64,000 nucleotides of DNA, from contig NZ_PDWR01000001.1 in assembly GCF_010211755.1 (NCBI RefSeq), positions 1 to 64,000 on the forward strand, given 5' to 3'. The position numbers were made by a program, and so were the translations under genes. The notes under the pieces are model-generated. The model was given only the letters and a program-made list of their open reading frames with translations, made no database searches and had not been told where the DNA came from. Source of the stretch: Pseudoxanthomonas sangjuensis. GTDB lineage: Bacteria > Pseudomonadota > Gammaproteobacteria > Xanthomonadales > Xanthomonadaceae. Positions 49,348 to 57,824 of this stretch are shown here, piece after piece. Position 1 is the stretch's first letter, and each line of letters begins with the position of its first letter.

Positions 49348-49364
49348 GCGCCCGGCAAGGGCGC
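49348..49364. repeat. Short palindrome upstream of the efflux gene
   Basis: GCGCCC and GGGCGC flank GGCAA. The surrounding TTGCAGGAGCGCCC resembles the arm of the REP-like element at 61261. A flanking AAAAGCCCC / GGGGTTTT pair could extend the fold. Confidence 0.45.
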
Positions 49365-49471
49365 GACCGCGAAGCACGGGGTTTTATGGCCGGGGCTTCC
49401 AGCCAGATCGCGACTGCCTCCACCACGTGGCGAAACCCCGGGGTGCGCTTCGTTGTGCCCGGGCTGCGGCG

Positions 49472-50023
49472 TTATCGGCCGAATTGCGATTCGCAGGGGT
49501 TGCCGTCGCTATCGCCGTCCATTTTGGTGTTCGGACAATGACGGATGAAGAACACTGCCTCTTCGTATGAAGTCATTTGCGAGCAGTATTCGCGGCCGTC
49601 GCATTGGAATTTGTTGCCTGCTGCAGGTGGCGCGGCCGAGGCGGATGGCTCCGGGGCCGCGAACCGGGTTGCGGCCTGGCGGGCGGTGTACGCCTTGTAG
49701 CCCACCGCGCCGATCGTGCCAATTGCCAGCAGGGCCACGATTCTGCCGGCGAAGCCGCTGCCGGTCTCCGGCAAATTGCGACGTTGCGGAGTGCGTGCTG
49801 CGCGTTGGCCGCCAGGTCGCATCACGCGAACGGCGCGTGGCTTCCCGTTGTTGCCTTCTTCCACTTCGTAGGACACGAGCTCGCCGACGCGAGGCCGAAC
49901 GCCATCGCGGGGGAATGCGGAAACATGGACGAAGATTTCGTCGGAGTCGGCGGCCGGCGTGATGAAGCCGAACCCGCGGTCGTCATTCCATCTGGACAAC
50001 GTGCCGTGGGTTCGCGTCGACAT
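49472..50023 (-). CDS. Cold-shock domain protein with membrane helix and excalibur domain
   Basis: The 183-aa protein begins with a cold-shock domain (RNP1-like RGFGFI at 16-21, RNP2-like FVHVSAF at 31-37). One membrane helix follows (about 91-110), then a short C-terminal region with four Cys (141, 147, 163, 177) ending in an excalibur calcium-binding motif DGDSDGNPCE. The fusion implies a nucleic-acid-binding cytoplasmic head and an extracytoplasmic Ca-binding tail. It starts five bases after the pyrH stop, so it is probably coupled to pyrH. Confidence 0.9.
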   Translation of the reverse strand: MSTRTHGTLSRWNDDRGFGFITPAADSDEIFVHVSAFPRDGVRPRVGELVSYEVEEGNNGKPRAVRVMRPGGQRAARTPQRRNLPETGSGFAGRIVALLAIGTIGAVGYKAYTARQAATRFAAPEPSASAAPPAAGNKFQCDGREYCSQMTSYEEAVFFIRHCPNTKMDGDSDGNPCESQFGR

Positions 50024-50028
50024 GGGGA

Positions 50029-50754
50029 TCAGCCGCGACCCTTCACCAGCGTACCGACATTCTCCCCGCGCAGGATCCGCATCAGATTCCCCGGCACCGA
50101 AAGATCATAGATCCGCAGCGGCAGGTCGCTGTCGCGGCACAGTGCGAACGCCGCGGTGTCCATCACCTGCAGGTCGCGGGTGATCACCTCGTCGTAGGTC
50201 AGCCTGTCGTACTTCACCGCGTCCTTGAACTTGCGCGGGTCCTTGTCGTACACGCCGTCCACCTTGGTCGCCTTCAGCAGCAGGTCGGCGTTGATCTCGA
50301 TCGCGCGCAGCGCCGCGCCCGAGTCGGTGGTGAAGAACGGATTGCCAGTGCCGGCGGCGAAGATCGCGATGCGGCCCTTCTCCAGGTGGCGCACCGCGCG
50401 GCGGCGGATGTAGTCCTCGCACACGTCGTTGATCTTCAGCGCGCTCATCACCCGGACCTTCGCGCCGAGCTTCTCCAGCGCGTCCTGCATCGCCAGCGCG
50501 TTGATCACCGTCGCCAGCATGCCCATCTGGTCGCCGGTGACCCGGTCCATGCCGTTGGCGGCCAGCCCGGCGCCGCGGAAGATGTTGCCGCCGCCGATCA
50601 CCAGCGCGACCTCGGCGCCCGCTTCGTGCGCCTCGATGACTTCCTTGGCGATGCGGCCCAGCACCACCGGGTCTATGCCGTAGTCCTCGTTGCCCATCAG
50701 CGCCTCGCCGGACAGTTTGAGCAGGATGCGGCGATAGGCGAGGGGCTCGGTCAT
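50029..50754 (-). CDS. pyrH: Uridylate kinase
   Basis: PyrH phosphorylates UMP to UDP. From ATG 50754 the product is 241 aa, exactly the E. coli length. It carries [64 protein letters not shown] and [15 protein letters not shown] at 50778 would add eight residues and is less likely. It lies downstream of the tsf terminator and therefore needs its own promoter. Confidence 0.96.
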   Translation of the reverse strand: MTEPLAYRRILLKLSGEALMGNEDYGIDPVVLGRIAKEVIEAHEAGAEVALVIGGGNIFRGAGLAANGMDRVTGDQMGMLATVINALAMQDALEKLGAKVRVMSALKINDVCEDYIRRRAVRHLEKGRIAIFAAGTGNPFFTTDSGAALRAIEINADLLLKATKVDGVYDKDPRKFKDAVKYDRLTYDEVITRDLQVMDTAAFALCRDSDLPLRIYDLSVPGNLMRILRGENVGTLVKGRG

Positions 50755-50823
50755 GGGGGTCTCGGCGGGGGCTGGCAAACGCCGGGGATTCTAGCCGAGG
50801 GGCGGGATTCCGTCAGCGCCCAT

Positions 50824-50853
50824 GAAAAAAGCCGCGGTTTCCCGCGGCTTTTT
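50824..50853 (-). terminator. Intrinsic terminator of tsf
   Basis: On the minus strand GCCGCGG, GAAA-type loop and CCGCGGC are followed by TTTTTT. The stem is seven GC pairs, extended by A-U pairs. It lies 28 bases after the tsf stop. Confidence 0.9.
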
Positions 50854-50880
50854 CGTCGATCCGATGATGGAACGGACGGA

Positions 50881-51762
50881 TCAGACCTGCATCGCCTTCG
50901 CGACTTCGGCGGCGTAGTCCTCGACCACCTTCTCGATGCCTTCGCCGACGACCAGGCGCTGGAAGCCGACCACGTCGGCGCCGGCGGCCTTCACCGCCTG
51001 CTCGACGGTCTGGTCGCTGTTCAGCACGTACGGCTGGCCGTACAGGGTGACTTCGTTGACGATCTTGTTGATCTTGCCGCTGATGATCTTCTCGAGGATC
51101 TCGGCCGGCTTGGCCTTGTCCTTCTCGCTCATCTTCGCCAGCTCGATCTCCTTTTCCTTCGCCACGAAATCGGCCGGCACGTCGGCGGCCTTGTTGTACG
51201 GCGGGTTCATCGCCGCCACGTGCATGGCGATGCCGCTGGCCAGCTCGGCGCTGCCGCCGGCCAGTTGCACCAGCACGCCGATCTTGCCGTTGGTGTGGAC
51301 GTAGGCGCCGACGTTGTCGTTGCTCTTCACCCACGCCAGGCGGCGCAGCTGGATGTTCTCGCCCAGCTTCTGCACGGCGGTGGCGCGCGCTTCCTCGACG
51401 CTTTCGCCGGAAGCCAGCTTCGCGTCCTTCAGCGCATCGATGTCGGCGGCGCTGGAAGCCAGCGCGGCGGCGGCGACGGCGTCGACGAAGCCCTTGAAGT
51501 TGGCGTCGTTGGCGACGAAGTCGGTCTCGGAGTTGACCTCGACCAGCACGGCGTTGCCGCCGGCCTGGGCCACGGCAACGCGGCCTTCGGCGGCGACGCG
51601 GCCGGCCTTCTTGTCGGCCTTGGCCAGGCCCGACTTGCGCAGCGCCTCGGCCGCGGCGTCGATGTCGCCGTTGCTTTCGACGAGCGCCTTCTTGCACTCC
51701 ATCATGCCGGCGCCGGTGCGCTCGCGCAGTTCCTTGACCAGGGAAGCGGTGATTTCAGCCAT
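50881..51762 (-). CDS. tsf: Elongation factor Ts
   Basis: EF-Ts regenerates EF-Tu-GTP. The 293-aa product starts [20 protein letters not shown]. It contains [45 protein letters not shown] and the C-terminal [14 protein letters not shown]. It forms the rpsB-tsf operon and is followed by a terminator. Confidence 0.97.
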   Translation of the reverse strand: MAEITASLVKELRERTGAGMMECKKALVESNGDIDAAAEALRKSGLAKADKKAGRVAAEGRVAVAQAGGNAVLVEVNSETDFVANDANFKGFVDAVAAAALASSAADIDALKDAKLASGESVEEARATAVQKLGENIQLRRLAWVKSNDNVGAYVHTNGKIGVLVQLAGGSAELASGIAMHVAAMNPPYNKAADVPADFVAKEKEIELAKMSEKDKAKPAEILEKIISGKINKIVNEVTLYGQPYVLNSDQTVEQAVKAAGADVVGFQRLVVGEGIEKVVEDYAAEVAKAMQV

Positions 51763-51782
51763 TGCTTGAACCTCGGGAATAG

Positions 51783-51873
51783 AAAAAGTCCGGCGGGTCC
51801 GGGACCCGCCGCGGGTATGCGTTCCGCGGCGGAGCCGCCGCGGGGAAGCGGCCGCGCATCGTCGCGCGGCCGC
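51783..51873 (-). promoter_or_regulatory. Three-hairpin rpsB-tsf spacer with terminator-like end
   Basis: The spacer folds into a perfect 10-bp stem (51848-51873), a 9-bp stem (51824-51843) and a perfect 9-bp stem (51791-51811). On the minus strand the last is followed by GAC and five U, eighteen bases before tsf. This is compatible with partial termination that sets the rpsB:tsf ratio. Confidence 0.6.
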
Positions 51874-51885
51874 GTTACGCCGCGA

Positions 51886-52692
51886 TTACTCGGCGGCGGC
51901 TTCGTCGGCCTTCTTCGGGGCCGACTTGCGGGCCGGGCGGCGGGCCGGCTTGGCGTCGCCTTCGGCGGCCTCGGCGAAGTCCTCTTCACGCACCGAAGCG
52001 GCGTTCGGGGCGGCGGCCTTGCCTTCCAGCACGGCGTCGGCGGCGGCGCGGGCGTACAGCTGCACGGCGCGGATGGCGTCGTCGTTGCCCGGGATCGCGT
52101 AGTCGACCAGGGCCGGGTCGTAGTTCGAGTCGACCACCGCCACGACCGGGATGCCCAGCTTCTTGGCTTCCTTGATCGCGATGTCCTCGTGGCCGATGTC
52201 GATGACGAACAGCGCGTCGGGCAGGCGATTCATGTCCTTGATGCCGCCCAGCGAGGCCAGCAGCTTGTCGCGCTCGCGGCGCAGGCCCAGCACTTCGTGC
52301 TTGACCAGCTTGTCGAAGGTGCCGTCGGTCTCGGCGGCTTCCAGTTCCTTCAGGCGGGCGACCGACTTCTTCACGGTGGCGAAGTTGGTCAGGGTGCCGC
52401 CCAGCCAGCGCTGGGTCATGTACGGCATGCCGCAGCGCTCGGCTTCTTCCTTGATCGCGTCGCGCGCGCTGCGCTTGGTGCCGATGAACAGGATGGTGCC
52501 GCGCTTCTGCGCGACGCCCGAGATGAAGTTCATCGCGTCGTTGAACAGCGGAACGGTCTTCTCGAGGTTGATGATGTGGATCTTGCCGCGGGCGCCGAAG
52601 ATGTACGGAGCCATCTTGGGGTTCCAGTAGCGGGTCTGGTGGCCGAAGTGCACGCCGGCTTCCAGCATCTGGCGCATGGTGATCTGGGGCAT
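51886..52692 (-). CDS. rpsB: 30S ribosomal protein S2
   Basis: The 268-aa S2 product starts [20 protein letters not shown]. It contains [49 protein letters not shown] and [19 protein letters not shown] low-complexity Ala/Lys-rich tail ([18 protein letters not shown]) extends the usual C-terminus. It begins the rpsB-tsf operon. Confidence 0.97.
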   Translation of the reverse strand: MPQITMRQMLEAGVHFGHQTRYWNPKMAPYIFGARGKIHIINLEKTVPLFNDAMNFISGVAQKRGTILFIGTKRSARDAIKEEAERCGMPYMTQRWLGGTLTNFATVKKSVARLKELEAAETDGTFDKLVKHEVLGLRRERDKLLASLGGIKDMNRLPDALFVIDIGHEDIAIKEAKKLGIPVVAVVDSNYDPALVDYAIPGNDDAIRAVQLYARAAADAVLEGKAAAPNAASVREEDFAEAAEGDAKPARRPARKSAPKKADEAAAE

Positions 52693-52926
52693 TGCTTGTA
52701 ACTCCTGATGGGGGAACCCGCCGCGTGAGAGTGAGCGGTTCGCCGCCGCGGGCGCGGTGGACGAGGGGTTCCGGGGTTGGGCCTCCCTGTCGCTTCCGTG
52801 TCCGAACCCGTTGATTTGCAAGCAAATCTTCAGGCACCCCGGCACGGGCTGTGGCGGCAGGTGTGGATTCGCCGGTGACGTCCGGCGTCGACGCGCCAAG
52901 CGGGCAGGGCCCGGCAAAGCCGGCGA
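52693..52926 (-). promoter_or_regulatory. Long 5' leader of rpsB
   Basis: About 230 bases lie between the predicted start of transcription (near 52921) and the rpsB ATG. The rpsB leader of gammaproteobacteria is a known site of S2 autoregulation. I did not identify a specific consensus fold here, so the role is inferred from length and position. Confidence 0.5.
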
Positions 52927-52956
52927 ATTATAGGCGGAACAACGGGTTGCGCGCAA
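52927..52956 (-). promoter_or_regulatory. rpsB promoter
   Basis: On the minus strand TTGCGC (52956-52951) and a perfect TATAAT (52932-52927) are separated by 18 bases. It is the strongest promoter match in the window. The -35 box is only 16 bases past the stop codon of the last pilus gene. Confidence 0.85.
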
Positions 52957-52972
52957 ACATGCCGGCCGCGGG

Positions 52973-53986
52973 CTAGTAGGTCACGGTCACCGTGACCACG
53001 TCGCGGTACAGGCCGGCGGGCACGGCCTGGGTGGCGGGGACGCGGCCGTGCACGGTCAGCGACTGGGCGCTGCCGGAACCGGTGCCGGCAACGGTGTCGG
53101 TGCCGAGGGTCGTGCCCCAGCGCTGGGTACGGGCGGCGTCGCGGTACAGCTCGTAAGTCACGTAGTTGCTGCTGGCACCCAGGCGCATGCGGCGGGTGTT
53201 GCCGCTGGCGTTCTGGCCGTTGTCCAGGCCCACGTTCCAGGCGGTGCGCCCGGTGCAGGTGAAGGAGAGGGTGGAAGTCTGGTCGCGATCGGTGCCGATG
53301 GTGCCGGCCACGCTGCCGAATTCCAGGTTGTCGGCGCTGGCGATGCTGCAGTTGTTGGGAACCGTGGCGCTGGCGGTGAAGGGGAAGGGGGTCGTGCTGC
53401 CGCCAGTACCGCCGCTGGTGCAGGAGGTCGGATACTGGGGTGTGCCGATCAGGGTTTCGCTGTAGCGGTACTGCAGCAAGGTGTGATTGCCGGTGAAGGG
53501 GTTGCTGTAGCTGCCCGCCGCCAGCCCGGCCTGCATCGGGACCCGCCCATACATGGTCGCGCTGGCGTTGCCACTCCCGCCAAGCACCGGTGCGCTGTAT
53601 TCCAGGTCGATCAGCAGAGGTGTCGTGCCGTTGTTGACGGTACCCCAGACCTGCGAGCGGGCGGCATCGCGATAGATCTGGAACTGCAGGGCATCACTGA
53701 AGCTGTTGGTCATGCGTCGTGGCGCGAATTGACCACCGCCATTCACGCCATCACCGATGTTCAGGCACATGCGTACCCGTACTTGGGCCAGGACGAGCAA
53801 GCCGGTGGTGTTGCAGGTGATGGTGATGCCGGCGGTGGTATCGGCGTTTGCGGCACCATTGACCGAGCCGAAAGCCAGGTTGCCGGCACTGGCCGTGCAG
53901 GTGGTGGCAGCTTGCGCGCGCTGTGCAGGCCAACACAGCAGCGCCAGCAACAAAGCGATCCCGGCGAAGCTGCGATGTCCGGTCAT
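52973..53986 (-). CDS. Two-domain SCPU (spore coat U) protein, probable CsuE-like tip adhesin
   Basis: The 337-aa protein has a signal peptide ([15 protein letters not shown]) and two repeated SCPU domains. Each has [27 protein letters not shown]-type starts, a [24 protein letters not shown] segment and a VHGRVP/MYGRVP-type segment. The last strand is VVTVTVTY. Double SCPU organisation and position after the usher match the CsuE tip adhesin of archaic chaperone-usher pili. It overlaps the usher by four bases (ATGA). No terminator separates it from rpsB. Confidence 0.85.
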   Translation of the reverse strand: MTGHRSFAGIALLLALLCWPAQRAQAATTCTASAGNLAFGSVNGAANADTTAGITITCNTTGLLVLAQVRVRMCLNIGDGVNGGGQFAPRRMTNSFSDALQFQIYRDAARSQVWGTVNNGTTPLLIDLEYSAPVLGGSGNASATMYGRVPMQAGLAAGSYSNPFTGNHTLLQYRYSETLIGTPQYPTSCTSGGTGGSTTPFPFTASATVPNNCSIASADNLEFGSVAGTIGTDRDQTSTLSFTCTGRTAWNVGLDNGQNASGNTRRMRLGASSNYVTYELYRDAARTQRWGTTLGTDTVAGTGSGSAQSLTVHGRVPATQAVPAGLYRDVVTVTVTY

Positions 53987-56397
53987 GGCGCTGTTTCCGT
54001 GCAGGTCAGCGGGCCGATGCGGGCAATGCCGTCGGCCATGGTTTCGGGGTAATCGAACGCGGCCACGCAGGCCGTGCCGGGAAGTTCGGCCCGGATCAGG
54101 TTGTGCGCCCGCAATCCTTCCAGGTAGGTCTCGCCGTCGTGGCCGATGACGGCCTCGGCAGGAGAATCGTTCAGGCGTACCCGGCTGCCCAGCGGCAGGG
54201 GCCAACCCTGCGCATCGCGCAACACCAGCACCGCGGCGCGCACCGGAGCCAGTTCGAAAGCCACGCCGACCCCGGCGCGATCGCTGGGCGTGACGATGCG
54301 GTCCACGGTGGCCACACGGACGTTGGCGGGCAAGTCCATCGGGTCGATCGACAGCTTGTTGCGTTGCCACGCATTCAGCGGGGTGACCAGCAATTTGCCG
54401 TTCGCGCCGGTGCGGCCGATCATGCGGTTTTCCAGCATCACCGGGATGCCCGGCATGCCGTCGGTGGAGACCACCGCGAACGCATCCTGGATGCTGCGCG
54501 CGGCGAAGGCGCTGCCGCCCATCCACACCAGGCTGCCGCTGGCCTGGGCATAGGTGTAATCGAAGCCGTTCCAGCGCATCGCACCGGCGCCCAGGCGCGC
54601 GTGCTGGCCGAGCCAGCCGACCTCGGCCAGGCCGCCGTCGCCATCGTCCCCGCCGCGTCCCTGCAGGCGCCAGCCGAAGCCGCCGTCGCCGGGCACCGGC
54701 TGCACCAGGTCCAGCACGGCGTCGTCGCGGTCCCGGTCGCGCTGCCAGGACAGGCCGAGCTGGCGCTCGCGACCCAGCGGTATCGCAACGCCCAGGTACG
54801 CGCTGTAGTCGTCCGCGTCGTCGATATTGCGATTGACCGAAAGGCTGGCCGACCATCCGCCGGCGAAGCTGCGGTTCCAGTACAGGCCGGCAAGGCGCGC
54901 CGGGGCGATGTCCGGATCGGCGCTGTCCAGGCGCACGTAGCTCAGGCTCAGGCCGCCCAGCGTGGCGAAGTTGATGCCGGCCACCGCGCGCTCGCTGCGC
55001 GACGGCGGGCGCGAGCCGTATAGCGAAGCGAGGTCGCGATAGTCGCCGTGCGTGCGGCGGCTCTCGACGGAGAAGTTGAAGCGCTGGTTGTTCCAGCCAT
55101 AGCCCACGCCGGTCTGCGAGCCGTGGCTGCCGTCCACGCTGCTGCGCGCATGCGACAGGTCCAGCACGCCGGCCATGCCCAGCAGCCACACCCCGCCGAT
55201 GCCGGCGCTGGCCAGGCCGTCGCCGCCCTCGGCATGGCCTTCGATGGTGAAGCGGTCGCCGACGCCGTAGCGCAGCGTGGCGCTGGCCACCGGCTCGTTC
55301 GCATAGGCGAACGAGCGGATGCCGTAGTCCTCGCGCACCACGCCCAGGCCGATCGACCAGTCGGACAGGCCGTGCGCCAGCAGGCGCTGGGTGGAATAGA
55401 ACGGGAAGTCGAGCGTGCGCACCTGGCCGAAGGCATCGGTCACCACCATCCGGGCGGTGCCGGCGCCGGTCAGGCCCGGGACCGTGCTCAGCCGGAACGG
55501 CCCGGCCGGCGCGTTGCCGTCGTGCTGGCGGACGCCGTTGACGTACAGCTCCACTTCGGACGGGACCGTCGCTTCGCCAAGGAACTCCGGCAGCGGCGTG
55601 GTGATCCGGTACGGCTGCAACGCGTAGTTGCGGCCGATCTGGACGCCGCCGATCCGCAGCGGCCGGGTCCAGTCGAGGAAGCCAGTGTAAGTGTCGCCCA
55701 GGGTCAGGGTCAGCGCCTGCTTCGGGAACGACAGCTCCCAGCGCGTGTCCAGCCTGACCGACTCGTGGCGCCGGCCACCGGCGAGGCGATAACCGCGTGC
55801 GACCGCGGTATTGCTCAGCACGCCGCGGCCCAGCCCGAATACGCGCAGCTCCGATGTCGCGGCCACGCTGCGGCTGCCGTCGCTGTCGCTGGCGTAAAGG
55901 TCGTAGTTGAGCAGCATCCCCGGCGCGCTGTCGGTGACCGTCGGCGCTGCGGTTTCCGCCGGGCCGAGCGACGTCGTGGCGAGGTCGAGTCCGGACAGCG
56001 GCGCGTCGATGACGACCCGCTGCGCCGCGGCTTCGTAGCGGATCCGTACTCCCGGCAGCGTATCCAGCGCCACCGGTTCATCGTCGGCATGGCCGGGCGC
56101 GCGCAAGCCAAGGCCGCGCAGTACGGCGGCCGCGGCGAACAGGCGGTCGTCGCGCTGTTCGAACGCCACCGGTTCGGGCAATCGCGTCCGGTTCAGGATC
56201 ACTTCCAGATACAGCGGCATCGCCGAACGGGATGCCGGGGACGGATCGCCCGGGCCGGAAACGCCGATGCCCGGAAGATCGCGGGGATCGATGCCGGGCG
56301 GGTTGCTCGGGCCGGTTTGGCCGTAGGCATCCGGCACCATCAACGCCAGCATCACGGCGCTAACGGTCCAGTTCCAGCACGCGCTCGTCCGCTTCAC
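53983..56397 (-). CDS. Outer membrane fimbrial usher (archaic type)
   Basis: The 804-aa usher has an N-terminal domain (LYLEVILNRTRLPEPVAF...LRGLGL), a large barrel with a plug domain (YRITTPLPEFLGEATVPSEV, ELYVNGVRQ) and C-terminal beta domains (RLNDSPAEAVIGHDGETYLE). The gene starts with GTG at 56397, preceded by GAGG. The first residues VKRTSACWNWTVSAVMLAL form a signal peptide. The start lies 38 bases inside the upstream chaperone gene, so translation is coupled. The protein secretes pilin subunits across the outer membrane. Confidence 0.88.
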   Translation of the reverse strand: MKRTSACWNWTVSAVMLALMVPDAYGQTGPSNPPGIDPRDLPGIGVSGPGDPSPASRSAMPLYLEVILNRTRLPEPVAFEQRDDRLFAAAAVLRGLGLRAPGHADDEPVALDTLPGVRIRYEAAAQRVVIDAPLSGLDLATTSLGPAETAAPTVTDSAPGMLLNYDLYASDSDGSRSVAATSELRVFGLGRGVLSNTAVARGYRLAGGRRHESVRLDTRWELSFPKQALTLTLGDTYTGFLDWTRPLRIGGVQIGRNYALQPYRITTPLPEFLGEATVPSEVELYVNGVRQHDGNAPAGPFRLSTVPGLTGAGTARMVVTDAFGQVRTLDFPFYSTQRLLAHGLSDWSIGLGVVREDYGIRSFAYANEPVASATLRYGVGDRFTIEGHAEGGDGLASAGIGGVWLLGMAGVLDLSHARSSVDGSHGSQTGVGYGWNNQRFNFSVESRRTHGDYRDLASLYGSRPPSRSERAVAGINFATLGGLSLSYVRLDSADPDIAPARLAGLYWNRSFAGGWSASLSVNRNIDDADDYSAYLGVAIPLGRERQLGLSWQRDRDRDDAVLDLVQPVPGDGGFGWRLQGRGGDDGDGGLAEVGWLGQHARLGAGAMRWNGFDYTYAQASGSLVWMGGSAFAARSIQDAFAVVSTDGMPGIPVMLENRMIGRTGANGKLLVTPLNAWQRNKLSIDPMDLPANVRVATVDRIVTPSDRAGVGVAFELAPVRAAVLVLRDAQGWPLPLGSRVRLNDSPAEAVIGHDGETYLEGLRAHNLIRAELPGTACVAAFDYPETMADGIARIGPLTCTETAP

Positions 56398-57106
56398 CGT
56401 TGATCCTCGCCCTGAAGGATCCGTCAGGGGCCGTGCCCAGGTCTGCGGGCAACGGCCAGCGCCGGCGCTGGCCCGGCAACACGTAGCCGGACAGGCCGGC
56501 GGCGATTTCGCGCCTGGCGCCACTGGTGTTGGCGTAGCCCAGGTCGGCGATCTGCGCGTGCCCGTCGCCCACGTTCTCGATTTCCAGGAAGTGCTGCTGC
56601 TGCGCGTCTTCGAACAGGCGGGCGCGCAGGACCGGCGCGGGAACCGGCCCGTCCTGCGGGGCCAGGAAAACCGGGATCGAATAGCGCAGCACCAGGCGCA
56701 GGCCCCGCTGTTTCGTCCCGGCATCCTGTTCCAGCGGCAGTTCGTCGACGATCAGGCGATAACTGGCTTCCTCCGTCGCCGGTGGCGGGCCGAGCCGCAC
56801 GATGCGGACCAGTTGTTCGGCCGCGGGCGGCAGTTCCAGCATCGGCGGACTGACGGCCACGTCGGTGGCGGGTTCCAGCCGGTCCTCGCCGTCGGACTGG
56901 AACCAGCGGAACACCCGGACCTGGGCATGCAGGGGCGACGTCCCGCTGTTGCGCAGCGTCAGCCCTTCCGCGCGGCGGTCGGCCGGCAGGGTCACGGTCG
57001 TCGGGGTCACCTGGAGGTTGGCCGCACCCGCGCCGGCGGCGACCCCGCACAGCAGGATCGCGGCCAGCACCCGCCAACGATGGCCGCGGTGCGGAAGCGG
57101 CAGCAC
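56360..57106 (-). CDS. Periplasmic pilus chaperone (FimC/PapD family)
   Basis: The 248-aa product has a signal peptide (LAAILLCGVAAGAGA), the N-terminal PapD-like strand NLQVTPTTVTLPADRRAEGL and an RLVLRYSIPVFLAP segment typical of the G1/hinge region. It starts with GTG at 57106; an upstream start near the pilin stop cannot be excluded. It sits between the pilin and usher genes, as CsuC does in csu operons. Confidence 0.85.
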   Translation of the reverse strand: MLPLPHRGHRWRVLAAILLCGVAAGAGAANLQVTPTTVTLPADRRAEGLTLRNSGTSPLHAQVRVFRWFQSDGEDRLEPATDVAVSPPMLELPPAAEQLVRIVRLGPPPATEEASYRLIVDELPLEQDAGTKQRGLRLVLRYSIPVFLAPQDGPVPAPVLRARLFEDAQQQHFLEIENVGDGHAQIADLGYANTSGARREIAAGLSGYVLPGQRRRWPLPADLGTAPDGSFRARINGEADERVLELDR

Positions 57107-57117
57107 GCTGAGCGCGA

Positions 57118-57621
57118 TCAGTAGGTGATCGTCGCGGTCACGGTATCGGTGTAGGACGACGCGGGGAAATTGGTGCTTGGAACCCGGCCATAGACCGGAA
57201 TCTCCTGCACCGCGCCGCTGCCGGTACCCGCAAGGGTGTCGATGCCGGCGGTTTCACCCCAGACGGTGGTCCGGCCGGCGTCCTGGAAAAGCTGATAGGG
57301 CACTTCGTTGGCGCCGTCGGACATGGCGCGGGTGGCGACGTCGGCCCCGTTCAGGCCTTCGTTCAGGGCGATGTCGTAGGGCGTGCCCAGGGTGCAGTTG
57401 ACGTTGAGCAGTCCGTCGGCATCGACGTCGGTCTCGGTGGATGGATGCGTGCCGAAGGCGACGTCGGTGGCTGTCGGGGCGTCGATGCTGCAGGTGCTGG
57501 TGATGGTGATGGTCACATCGAACGTGGTCGATGCGGTCTGGGCGAAGGCTGGCGTGGCCAGCGCGGCGCCGGCGAGGACGAGCAGGAACAGGAACGACCG
57601 CAGGCGATGGATGGTGTTCAT
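57118..57621 (-). CDS. SCPU-domain major pilin (CsuA/B-like)
   Basis: The 167-aa protein has a signal peptide (FLFLLVLAGAALATPAFA). One SCPU domain follows, with TSTCSIDAPTATDVAFGTHP, YQLFQDAGRTTVWGE and VYGRVPSTNFPASSY, ending TVTATITY. This is the minimal pilin type of archaic pili. It is the first gene of the operon and is divergent from map across about 200 bases. It contains the donor-strand-type N-terminal extension after the signal. Confidence 0.85.
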   Translation of the reverse strand: MNTIHRLRSFLFLLVLAGAALATPAFAQTASTTFDVTITITSTCSIDAPTATDVAFGTHPSTETDVDADGLLNVNCTLGTPYDIALNEGLNGADVATRAMSDGANEVPYQLFQDAGRTTVWGETAGIDTLAGTGSGAVQEIPVYGRVPSTNFPASSYTDTVTATITY

Positions 57622-57743
57622 GGCGCAGGTTTTCGTCTGTAGGACGCGGCCACGGCTCGGCCGCGGTTCGAAATCGTACACCCATTCATGGCGAATTCCG
57701 CCAGCGCTTCGCCGTTTGCCGCGCACAGTGTGACTTTCCCGAT

Positions 57744-57793
57744 GGCGAGGCACCGGCCGGAGGGGTGGGAGAGCCGGCCCGGCAGGCCTCGCC
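57744..57793. repeat. Inverted repeat in the pilin-map intergenic region
   Basis: GGCGAGGC (57744-57751) and GCCTCGCC (57786-57793) are exact complements. The inner sequence has further CCGGCC/GGCCGG pairing potential. It lies about 30 bases before the map ATG. Confidence 0.5.
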
Positions 57794-57824
57794 GTCGGGC
57801 GAGACAATGGGCGATAATGCCGAC

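Noticed and set aside
50386-52701. Plus-strand frame opposite tsf-rpsB
   Set aside because: Antisense to two certain translation genes and without domains.
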